This document shows positions 57,050-64,000 of a stretch of 64,000 nt of DNA, piece by piece. The stretch covers positions 85,921 to 149,920 of the forward strand of contig DYJA01000006.1 in assembly GCA_020723345.1 (NCBI GenBank). Reading direction: 5' to 3'. Each line of letters begins with the position of its first letter. Within the stretch, counting starts at the first letter, position 1. A program made the position numbers and the translations under genes. Origin of the DNA: Candidatus Aquidulcis sp. (GTDB lineage Bacteria; Chloroflexota; Anaerolineae; UBA4142). Below the pieces are notes generated by a model. The model saw only the letters and a list, made by a program, of their open reading frames with translations. It had not been told where the DNA came from and did not search any database.

Positions 57050-57472
57050 ATGTCCCCAATTGCACGACCTGACACCAACACACTTTTTTACATCGATCCA
57101 ACCTGGTTCGAAAAGAACGGGCGCGATTTGCGCGAAGAAATGCACGCCGCGTTGTGCCAGGAATGTCGCGCGATCTATCCGACGCCCGCCGACGCGCGCG
57201 TGGTCGACCGCGTGAATCCGCAGACCGGCGAGGTGACGCGCGTCGACGCGCTCTGGGAATGTCTCGCCGATCACTGCGCGCACAAGCCCGAGTTCATCAC
57301 GCCCACCACGCCGCTGATGACGGCGATCTTTCGCGCACTCTTGGCGAACGGCAACAACCCGATGTCGCCCGAGCAACTCTACAAACGCGTCGGCAAGAGC
57401 AACGCAGCGGGAATTTTACGCGTGCTGCTCAGCGCGGACATTGAGAATGGCGTGATGCCGTTCGAGAAATAG
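57050..57472 (+). CDS. Small Cys/His-containing protein, partner of 55464
   Basis: A 140-residue protein. CQEC (about 36-39) and LWECLADHCAHKPEF (C, C, H, about 69-80) could bind one zinc ion. The C-terminus (NPMSPEQLYKRVGKSNAAGILRVLLSAD) is helical. It starts 26 bases after the 519-residue gene and is probably cotranscribed. No family recognised. Confidence 0.65.
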   Translation: MSPIARPDTNTLFYIDPTWFEKNGRDLREEMHAALCQECRAIYPTPADARVVDRVNPQTGEVTRVDALWECLADHCAHKPEFITPTTPLMTAIFRALLANGNNPMSPEQLYKRVGKSNAAGILRVLLSADIENGVMPFEK

Positions 57473-57497
57473 CGCGCGCGAGTAGATCATCTCTGTG

Positions 57498-57524
57498 ACG
57501 GCGTTCCCCAAGAACGCCGTTTTC
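57498..57524 (+). terminator. Intrinsic terminator
   Basis: ACGGCGTTC (57498-57506) and GAACGCCGT (57512-57520) with a 5-base loop, followed by TTTT. Confidence 0.88.
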
Positions 57525-57587
57525 TGTTATAATGCCCAACGTTGAAACAATCGCGCCGCGCGCAAAAAACCTCAAAAGGATTTTCGA

Positions 57588-58631
57588 TTGAACCTCTTCA
57601 TTCCCGGTCGCATCTGCCTCTTCGGCGAACATTCGGATTGGGCGGGCGGTTATCGGCGCACTAACGCCGCCATCGAAAAAGGATACACACTCATCTGCGG
57701 CACCGAGCAAGGCATTTACGCCGACGCCGCACCGCACCCGAACGCGCTCGTTCTTACTTCGCTCACGCCCGACGGCGAATTGCACGCGCGCGAAATTCCG
57801 ATGGAGGCGCGCGCGCTGTTGGACGAAGCGCAGCGCGGCGGCTTTTGGAGTTATATCGCCGGAGTTGCGCACCAAATGCTGACGCGCTACGATGTGCGCG
57901 GCTTGGTCATTCACAATTACAAAACCGATTTGCCGGTCAAGAAAGGGTTGTCGTCGAGCGCGGCGATTTGCGTGTCGACCGCGCGCGCGTTCAACCGCGT
58001 GTACGATCTGCGCCTCGACGTGCGCGCTGAAATGGAACTCGCCTATCAAGGCGAAATCACGACGCCGTCGCGCTGCGGGCGCATGGATCAGGGCTGCGCG
58101 TTCGGCAACCATGCCGTGCTGATGACGTTCGACGCGGATCGGCTGGAGACGACGGAACTGCGCGTCGCGCGCGATCTGCACTTTGTCGTCGTGGATTTGG
58201 GTGCGCAGAAAAACACGCAAGAGATTCTGCGCCGCTTGAATCAGTGCTATCCGAACGCGGAAAACGAAATCGCGCGCGGCGTGCAAGAATTGTTCGGCGC
58301 GAGCAACCGGCGCATCGTCGCGCAAGCCGTCGACGCGTTACGCGCGGGCGACGCGGAACGACTCGGCGCGCTGATGCGCGAGGCGCAAACGCTGTTCGAC
58401 CGGTACGCCGCACCAGCGTGTCCGGAGGAACTCGCCGCGCCGATCTTGCATCGCGTTCTGAACTACGCGCCGCTCCAGCCGCACATTTGGGGCGGCAAAG
58501 GCGTCGGCTCGCAAGGCGACGGCAGCGCGCAGTTTATCGCGCGCAGTCCAACCGATCAACAAGCCATCGTCGAGATTCTCGCGCGCGATCTGAAAATGCC
58601 TTGCTTCACCTTGACGCTGAAACCAAATTGA
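57588..58631 (+). CDS. GHMP-family sugar kinase, galactokinase-like
   Basis: A 347-residue GHMP kinase. RICLFGEHSDWAGG is the galactokinase-type substrate-binding start, KKGLSSSAAICVSTARAFN the ATP-binding motif 2, and GVGSQGDGSAQF motif 3. TTG start with AAAAGGA 8 bases upstream; a TATAAT box at 57528-57533 may serve it, with a poor -35. The sugar cannot be read; with galE in the same genome, galactose is one option. Confidence 0.88.
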   Translation: MNLFIPGRICLFGEHSDWAGGYRRTNAAIEKGYTLICGTEQGIYADAAPHPNALVLTSLTPDGELHAREIPMEARALLDEAQRGGFWSYIAGVAHQMLTRYDVRGLVIHNYKTDLPVKKGLSSSAAICVSTARAFNRVYDLRLDVRAEMELAYQGEITTPSRCGRMDQGCAFGNHAVLMTFDADRLETTELRVARDLHFVVVDLGAQKNTQEILRRLNQCYPNAENEIARGVQELFGASNRRIVAQAVDALRAGDAERLGALMREAQTLFDRYAAPACPEELAAPILHRVLNYAPLQPHIWGGKGVGSQGDGSAQFIARSPTDQQAIVEILARDLKMPCFTLTLKPN

Positions 58632-58636
58632 TCGAA

Positions 58637-60763
58637 ATGATGTACTACGCCGTCACGGTTTTTCTCTCCGCATTTTTGCTCTTTCAAATTCAGCCAATGC
58701 TCGGCAAGTACATCCTGCCCTGGTTCGGCGGGACGCCCGCGGTCTGGTCGACGACGATGTTGTTTTTCCAGGCGTTACTGACCGGCGGTTATGCGTACGC
58801 GTATTGGCTGATTGATCGGCTCGACGAAAAAAAGCAAGGCGTCGTCCATGTCGCGTTGGTGAGCGCAGCGTTGATCCTGCTCGCGGCTGCCGCGCTGATG
58901 TGGCGCGCGCCGATTTTGCCCGACGCGTCGTGGAAACCGCGCGGCGTCGATTTTCCGATCTGGGATATTCTCAAAATTTTGTCGATCGCGGTTGGTCTGC
59001 CGTACTTTATCCTCGCGACGAACAGTCCGCTGATGCAAGCGTGGTTCATTCGCAGTCACCCCGGTCGCTCGCCGTACCGGCTTTACGCGCTCTCCAATGC
59101 CGGTTCGCTGCTCGCGCTGATCACGTATCCGGTTCTCATCGAACCGACGCTCACCTTGCAAGTACAGGCGACGCTTTGGTCGCTTGGCTTTTGCATTTTC
59201 GCGCTGCTCGCGCTGTACGGGGCGCGCCAAACGATGCGCCAATTCGATCTGCCATTTCGAGCGGAGCGAGAAATCTCGGAGTCTCGGATTTCTCGACTCC
59301 GCTTCGCTCCGCTCGAAATGACAACGCCCAACGCAAAAATCCGCGTCGTGTGGATCGCGCTCGCCGCGTGCGCGTCCGTTTTGCTGCTCGCAATCACGAG
59401 TCAGATTTCGCAGGAGATCGCGGTCATTCCGTTTCTATGGATTTTGCCGCTGACGATTTATCTGCTCACTTTTATTCTTTGTTTCGAGAGCGAGCGCTGG
59501 TACTCGCGCGCGTTTTTCACGTTTGCGTTTTTCGCGCTCAGCGCGGTGTACGCGCTGGTCTCCGCGCGCGGCACTGCGATCAGTCTACCCTTTGCCATAG
59601 GCACGTACGCGCTGCTTTTATTCGTCGGCTGTATGATCTGTCACGGCGAACTCGCGCGGCTCAAACCGCACCCGCGCTATTTGACCTCGTTCTATCTGAT
59701 GATTTCGTTGGGCGGCGCGCTCGGCGGCATCGCGATCAATTTGCTCGCGCCGTACCTGTTCAAGGCGTACTGGGAATTGCCGCTGGGTTTGATCGGCTGC
59801 GCGCTCGTGCTTTTGCTTGCCACGCTGTTCAATCGCTTGCCCGGACAAACCGCGCGCGCGACGCGCAATCTCGCGACGATTTCGGCAGGGACGCTCGTCT
59901 TATTCAGCGGACTCTTTTTCTTCTACGTCAAAACGACGACGTTCGATCCGGTCTTTGCCGCGCGCAATTTTTACGGCGTGCTCCGCGTGCTCGAAACGAA
60001 CGCGCGCGATCCCGCGTTGCGCGCGTACGCGCTCGCGCACGGCGCGGCGAACCACGGCTGGGAGTACATCGCGCCGGAAAAACGACGCCTCCCTACGGCA
60101 TATTACACCGAGAACAGCGGCGGCGGCTTGGCGTTTCTCGATCATCCCAAACGCCCCGCGCCACTGCGCGTCGGCATCCTGGGTTTGGGCATCGGTGTGC
60201 TGAGCGCGTACGGACAGCCCGGCGATGTCTTTCGATATTACGAAATCAATCCGGAGGTCGCGCGGCTGGCGGAGGGCGCCGGCGGTTATTTCGATTTTCT
60301 CAAAGCGTGTCCCGCGCAAACGCAAATCGTCCTGGGCGATGCGCGCATCTCGCTGGAGCAAGAACTTGCGGCAGGGCAGCCACAGCATTTCGATCTGCTC
60401 GTCCTCGACACGTTCAACAGCGATTCGATTCCCACGCATCTGGTTACGCGCGAGGCGTTCGCGGTGTACTTGCAGCACCTCGATCCCGACGGCGTCATCG
60501 CGCTGCACATCAGCAACAATTATCTCGATCTGCGTCCGGTCATTTGGAAAATCGCCGACGAATTCGATCTTGGTACGGCAGTGATCGAAAATCCCGGCGA
60601 CAATGCGCGCGCGTCGCTTTCGATCTGGATGCTGGCGACGCGCCATCGCGCGTTCTTGACTCAACCGGCGATTGCGAATCGAACGAGTCCGCGCCGGATG
60701 GACATCGCCCATTTCCGATTGTGGACGGATGATTTCAGCAATCTGTTTCAAATCTTGCGATGA
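58637..60763 (+). CDS. Membrane-bound spermidine-synthase-like protein
   Basis: A 708-residue protein with about ten transmembrane helices (residues 1-440) and a C-terminal class I methyltransferase-fold domain of the spermidine synthase type (PLRVGILGLGIGVLSAYGQPGDVFRYYEINPEVARLA; FDLLVLDTFNSDSIPTHLVTREAF). Such fused 'polyamine aminopropyltransferase-like' proteins are common, with unproven activity. The loop ISESRISRLRFAPLEMTTPNAK, about residues 209-230, is encoded by a TCATTTCGAGCG-type palindrome. The gene starts 5 bases after the GHMP kinase stop. Confidence 0.85.
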   Translation: MMYYAVTVFLSAFLLFQIQPMLGKYILPWFGGTPAVWSTTMLFFQALLTGGYAYAYWLIDRLDEKKQGVVHVALVSAALILLAAAALMWRAPILPDASWKPRGVDFPIWDILKILSIAVGLPYFILATNSPLMQAWFIRSHPGRSPYRLYALSNAGSLLALITYPVLIEPTLTLQVQATLWSLGFCIFALLALYGARQTMRQFDLPFRAEREISESRISRLRFAPLEMTTPNAKIRVVWIALAACASVLLLAITSQISQEIAVIPFLWILPLTIYLLTFILCFESERWYSRAFFTFAFFALSAVYALVSARGTAISLPFAIGTYALLLFVGCMICHGELARLKPHPRYLTSFYLMISLGGALGGIAINLLAPYLFKAYWELPLGLIGCALVLLLATLFNRLPGQTARATRNLATISAGTLVLFSGLFFFYVKTTTFDPVFAARNFYGVLRVLETNARDPALRAYALAHGAANHGWEYIAPEKRRLPTAYYTENSGGGLAFLDHPKRPAPLRVGILGLGIGVLSAYGQPGDVFRYYEINPEVARLAEGAGGYFDFLKACPAQTQIVLGDARISLEQELAAGQPQHFDLLVLDTFNSDSIPTHLVTREAFAVYLQHLDPDGVIALHISNNYLDLRPVIWKIADEFDLGTAVIENPGDNARASLSIWMLATRHRAFLTQPAIANRTSPRRMDIAHFRLWTDDFSNLFQILR
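59253..59320. repeat. In-frame CATTTCGAGCGGAGCGAG palindrome
   Basis: CATTTCGAGCGGAGCGAG is complemented by CGCTTCGCTCCGCTCGAAATG with inner GAAATC/GATTTC pairing. It is translated in a loop of the membrane part of 58637-60763. Confidence 0.85.
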
Positions 60764-60766
60764 GTT

Positions 60767-60789
60767 GCGCAATTTGGAAAATTGCGCTG
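60767..60789. repeat. TTGCGCAATTT palindrome
   Basis: GCGCAATTT and AAATTGCGC flank GGA; this lies before msrA. Confidence 0.6.
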
Positions 60790-60802
60790 CGGAAGGATAA
60801 AC

Positions 60803-61366
60803 ATGTCACAACCATACGAACTCGCGACGCTCGGCGGCGGATGTTTTTGGTGTACCGAATCCGTGTTCGAGCAACTCCAGGGCGTCGTTCAAGTCGAAGC
60901 GGGATACTCCGGCGGCGCGACGGCAAATCCAACGTACCGCGATGTGTGTTCCGGCGCGACCGGTCACGCCGAAGTCGCGCAGATCACTTTCGATCCAAAA
61001 ATAATTTCGTACCGCGAAGTGTTGGAGGTTTTCTTTGCGACGCACGATCCGACGACGTTGAATCGGCAAGGCGCGGATGTGGGCACGCAATATCGCTCGG
61101 TGATTTTCTATCACGACGACGCGCAAAAAGAAATCGCCGCGCAAGTGACCCAGGAACTTGACGCGGCGAAAATCTGGGACGCGCCGATTGTCACGGCGGT
61201 CGAACCGCTCAAGGCGTTTTATCGCGCGGAAGATTATCACCAAGAATATTTCGCGAACAATCCCGACCAACCGTACTGCCAGGTCGTGATCTCGCCGAAG
61301 GTGGCCAAGTTCCGCCAGAAATTTGCGGACAAGCTAAAGCGCGCGCGAGTCCGCTCCGCCCTCTGA
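60803..61366 (+). CDS. msrA: Peptide methionine (S)-S-oxide reductase
   Basis: A 187-residue MsrA. TLGGGCFWCTESVFEQLQGV holds the catalytic Cys in GCFWC; VEAGYSGG, THDPTTLNRQGADVGTQYRSVIFYHD and FYRAEDYHQEYFANN complete the family pattern. It repairs oxidised methionine. GGAAGG lies about 9 bases before the ATG. Only the catalytic Cys and one further Cys are obvious. Confidence 0.95.
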   Translation: MSQPYELATLGGGCFWCTESVFEQLQGVVQVEAGYSGGATANPTYRDVCSGATGHAEVAQITFDPKIISYREVLEVFFATHDPTTLNRQGADVGTQYRSVIFYHDDAQKEIAAQVTQELDAAKIWDAPIVTAVEPLKAFYRAEDYHQEYFANNPDQPYCQVVISPKVAKFRQKFADKLKRARVRSAL

Positions 61367-61370
61367 TCGC

Positions 61371-61979
61371 CTAGTTGATCGCCGCGGCGGTTCGGAGCGC
61401 GTTGTAGTACAACTCGACGGCAACGAGCGCGAGCAGCCAGTTTTTTTCGTCGGTCGTCAACGATTCGATTTTGACGCGCACGAGTTGTCGCCGCGCGTCG
61501 CCGGTGTCGAAAAATCCGCTGCCCCAATTCAGCGCGTCGTTTACCTCGGCGACTGCGCGTCCGTACAACTCCACCGTGCCGTACCGCGGCGTCACAGATC
61601 GACTGCCCATCCACATCCGCACGCCGCGATAGCGATTGGACCGCCCAATCGTTTGCCCGCGCGCGTCGAAGTTCGGTCGAATGATGACTTGCGCGCGCTG
61701 CGCGCTCCCTTCGGCGCGTGCAGCGTTGTATGCGTGCGCCGTCACGCTGACCGTGCGCTCGGTCGGCGGCGCGCTGGTCGGCGGCGCGACAACCCCAGGG
61801 GTGGCGACCGGCACAGTCAACGCCGGCGGCGGCTGGATGATCGCCGCCGCGGACGTCGGGGTGACGCCCGCCGTCTGAAGGGACACGAGTCCAAAGGTGA
61901 GGACGACTCCCAGCAGGCAGCAGACCGGTAGCGCGCCCGCGAGCAAGCCAGCGAGTAACGCGATCTAACCTCGGTTCAT
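61371..61979 (-). pseudogene. Exported protein gene with an in-frame amber codon after four codons
   Basis: An ATG at 61979 follows a very good ribosome binding site (GAGGAGG, 4 bases upstream), but the frame reads M-N-R-G and then TAG at 61967-61965. Straight after it, the same frame gives a signal-like helix (IALLAGLLAGALPVCCLLGVVLTFG), a Thr/Pro/Ala linker and a domain of about 130 residues (RTVSVTAHAYNAARAEGSAQRAQVIIRPNFDARGQ; WLLALVAVELYYNALRTAAAIN). So the frame is intact except for this single stop. Either a nonsense mutation, a base-call error, or reinitiation at TTG 61946. Function of the product unknown. Confidence 0.6.
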
Positions 61980-61995
61980 TTTGCCTCCTCTTTTC

Positions 61996-63405
61996 TCACT
62001 TTTCCCATGTGGTATAAGCAATGACGATCACTTTTGCGCCGGTGGCGATCTCCGCGCCCACGCTCTTGACCCGGAACATTCCGGGGCGACCCTGATTGGT
62101 GGTGTAGCACACGTAGGTTCTCGCCACCAAGTCGTTGATGGGAATCTTGTTGGTCACCGTGAGTTTGCCCTGACACCGCGCGGGATTCCCATCGCTGGCG
62201 CCGATGAAACTCAATTGCGCTCCGTTCGCCGCTTCGAGGTACATCTCGGTAGCAGTAAGAGCGTGAAAATCAATGTCGGCGATGTGCCGCGCGCCGAGGA
62301 TGCCTTCGTCCAGATCGGCGGCCCAGGTTTGTTTGATTTCCAGATCCTTGCTCGAGTGAACGACTGGGCTAGCCGATTTCACTGTGACAATGATCTGGGC
62401 GATCAATCCTGTGCCATCGCACCCGGTAACCGTTAGAACGTAACTCGTCGTGATCTTGGGACTGACGGTTCGCGTGCCAGTCGCGGCGACTTCGCCGATG
62501 CCTTGGCTGATTTCCACCTTGCTCGCGTTCGCCACCGTCCAATTCAGCGTAGAGGACTGCCCTTCGGTGATCTCCGCTGGCGTTGCGCCAAAGTTCGCGA
62601 TGTTGGGCGAGCCAGAACAACTCGCTTTCGCGGAAGCGGGACTCACCGTCACGATCGCTTGCTTCGTGACCGTGCCGCCGCATCCCGTCGCAGTCAACGT
62701 GTAGGTCGTCGTCTTGTCGGGCTTGACGACCAATGAGTTGGGTGTCACGACGCCGCCGATGCCCTGATCAATCGTCGCGCTTGTCGCGTTCGTCACCGCG
62801 CCCCAACTCAGCGTGGTGGTTTGCCCGGCAGTGATCGTCGTCGGATTCGCGCTGAACGATGCGATCGCGGGTGCGCCGGGACACGCGGGTTGCGCCGGTG
62901 GTTGTTTCGCGACAGTCGGATTGGGACTGGGAACTGTGGGAATTGCGGTAGCCCCCGCCGGTGACTGTCCGGGTGGAATAGCCGTGGCGGGTACCAATCC
63001 TCCGGCGGTTGTCGGCGCGCCGACAACTTCGATAGAGACTATTGCGGGATCGCTCGCCGCGCCGGCAGTGTTGTACGCTTTCACTTGAATGACGTGCGCG
63101 CCCGGCGTCATCGCGATCCAACGTTGAATCACTGTGTACGCCGCTTGCGGCGCGGGGAGCGCGTTGCTGCGGACGACCGCGCCATCCACCCACAGTTCGA
63201 CGCGCGCGATGCCTTGCGCGTCCATCGCCGTGGATTGCACCGCGACTTCCGCGCCGGCATTGACGCGCGCGCCGCTCGCGGGCACAGCGATGATGACTGT
63301 CGGCTTGGTTGGCGCGATGGCAGCGCAACTCGCCCCGAACGTGAGCAGCGCGAGCGCGCCGAGCGCGAGCAGAACACTAACCGCGCGTTGTGGTCGTGTG
63401 TTCGT
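61996..63405 (-). CDS. Lipoprotein with Ig-like domains, possible ACG start
   Basis: The reading frame is open from TAG upstream of 63405 to 61996. The codon ACG at 63405-63403 lies six bases behind GGGGAGG and begins a textbook lipoprotein signal (NTRPQRAVSVLLALGALALLTFGASC). No ATG, GTG or TTG is available before this signal; the next GTG, at 63285, would delete it. The 469-residue product has an N-terminal Ig-like domain (GVARVELWVDG-like ARVELWVDGAVV, HVIQVKAYNTAG), a Pro linker, two beta domains with NPTTITAGQTTTLSW and TPAEITEGQSSTLNW, and a C-terminal part (DLDEGILGARHIADIDFHA). Surface protein of unknown partner. Confidence 0.7.
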   Translation of the reverse strand, partial: TNTRPQRAVSVLLALGALALLTFGASCAAIAPTKPTVIIAVPASGARVNAGAEVAVQSTAMDAQGIARVELWVDGAVVRSNALPAPQAAYTVIQRWIAMTPGAHVIQVKAYNTAGAASDPAIVSIEVVGAPTTAGGLVPATAIPPGQSPAGATAIPTVPSPNPTVAKQPPAQPACPGAPAIASFSANPTTITAGQTTTLSWGAVTNATSATIDQGIGGVVTPNSLVVKPDKTTTYTLTATGCGGTVTKQAIVTVSPASAKASCSGSPNIANFGATPAEITEGQSSTLNWTVANASKVEISQGIGEVAATGTRTVSPKITTSYVLTVTGCDGTGLIAQIIVTVKSASPVVHSSKDLEIKQTWAADLDEGILGARHIADIDFHALTATEMYLEAANGAQLSFIGASDGNPARCQGKLTVTNKIPINDLVARTYVCYTTNQGRPGMFRVKSVGAEIATGAKVIVIAYTTWEK

Positions 63406-63426
63406 TTGAGACCTCCCCTAGATTTA

Positions 63427-63475
63427 TTGACCGCCGACCGATGACCGCTGTCGGCGGTCTGCTGTCAGTGGTCAA
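63427..63475. repeat. GACCGCCGACCGATGACCGC palindromic repeat
   Basis: TTGACCGCCGACCGATGACCGC and GTCGGCGGTCTGCTGTCAGTGGTCAA are complementary; the element lies in the presumed promoter/leader region of the lipoprotein gene. Confidence 0.7.
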
Positions 63476-63495
63476 CCCTCTCATTGTTTTATGGC

Positions 63496-64000
63496 TCAAT
63501 AGCCGCACTCAGGCACATTCAGCGGATATTGCGCGTCGCGTTTGAGCGCATTCACCAGTGCCTGAAACTGATTACCCTTTGTCCCAAAGAGACTAGCAAT
63601 CGTCTGGTTGGGCGTGGCTGCGGGTCCGGGCTTGATGGTCGCCCGGTAGAGTCGTTTGATGGTTTCGATTCCTGAATCATAATACAAGACCGTCATTAGG
63701 TTTCCCAAATATCCCCTACATTGTTCAGCCCGTTTTGCTGGATCGCTATCGTTCTTGATGAACTGGAGGTTATATCCCATCAACTGCGCCGCTCCGGATC
63801 GCATTGTGTCAGCGCCATACCGCTCACGCCCGGTCAGACGCAAATAGACATAGTTATCGAACGAATGAAATATGTGGTCATCCAGCGCGCCGCTGCAAAA
63901 GGCAAACGTATGGAGTAGTTCGTGCGCATCGTAAATGGGCGTATAGTCCACGCTGGCGGCTTGCGAATAACTGATCTTGTTGCGATCGGCGATCCCAACG
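63496..64000 (-). CDS. Partial HELLH metallopeptidase-like protein
   Basis: The frame runs off the window end; at least 167 residues are present and the N-terminus is missing. DYTPIYDAHELLHTFAFCSGALDD carries an H-E-L-L-H zinc motif, as in gluzincin peptidases, and RYGADTMRSGAAQLMGYNLQFI follows. The C-terminus (ATPNQTIASLFGTKGNQFQALVNALKRD) ends in LNVPECGY. The GTG at 63951 is not preferred as start because the frame continues upstream with coding character. Confidence 0.65.
   Translation of the reverse strand, partial: VGIADRNKISYSQAASVDYTPIYDAHELLHTFAFCSGALDDHIFHSFDNYVYLRLTGRERYGADTMRSGAAQLMGYNLQFIKNDSDPAKRAEQCRGYLGNLMTVLYYDSGIETIKRLYRATIKPGPAATPNQTIASLFGTKGNQFQALVNALKRDAQYPLNVPECGY

Overview
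The window looks like chromosomal DNA of a Chloroflexota (Anaerolineae-type) bacterium. The grounds are GC-rich, CG-dinucleotide-heavy coding sequence, several exported proteins with Thr/Pro-rich 'TPTPT' linkers behind lipoprotein or membrane signals, an HrcA/CIRCE heat-shock unit, and sigma-A type promoters with exact 17-base spacers. This assignment is inferred from gene content; there is no rRNA or marker tree here. I found no rRNA, tRNA, CRISPR array, transposase or replication origin.

Layout. 1-6000: Mrp/ApbC ATPase, lipid kinase, SAM hydroxide adenosyltransferase, an ECF sigma factor with a zinc anti-sigma factor that carries a lamin-tail domain, and hrcA behind a CIRCE operator. 6000-8430: a lower-GC accessory island (nucleotidyltransferase remnant, orphan small genes, PIN and BrnT toxin modules) separating hrcA from grpE-dnaK (8446-11000). 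11000-13030: a RelE/ParE-like and a MazF-type toxin-antitoxin pair plus a lipoprotein. 13100-16940: a heterodimeric ABC exporter. 17000-23300: two membrane proteins, a VirB4/HerA-type ATPase and a TM-anchored exported protein, resembling a stripped-down type IV secretion core, with a type II restriction-modification pair wedged into it. 23300-31720: ricT, holB, LysM protein, HTH protein, a phage-like protein, a large lipoprotein, miaA, yraN and cvpA. 31800-44600: mutS2, DUF2961 protein, ssb, small proteins, half-size EamA transporter, homocysteine methyltransferase, trmO, two tandem large membrane paralogues and a MobA-like transferase. 44700-55300: AlkZ-like protein, SpoIID-domain protein, GT4 glycosyltransferase, galE, beta-mannosidase-like GH2, methyltransferase, glucosidase-like protein. 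55300-64000: an uncharacterised pair, GHMP kinase, spermidine-synthase-like membrane protein, msrA, two exported-protein genes with damaged or unusual 5' ends, and a partial HELLH metallopeptidase-like gene.

The most unusual feature is a set of short, mostly palindromic dispersed repeats of about ten sequence types. They lie between genes and also inside genes, where they are always in frame: at least seven proteins carry them, and the beta-mannosidase and the glucosidase carry several each. The peptide YATRNTQH, made by one such repeat, occurs in two unrelated enzymes. The second most interesting feature is the VirB4-like cluster with its embedded restriction-modification cassette. Third, the last two complete genes show a possible ACG start codon and an early amber codon, directly behind good ribosome binding sites.
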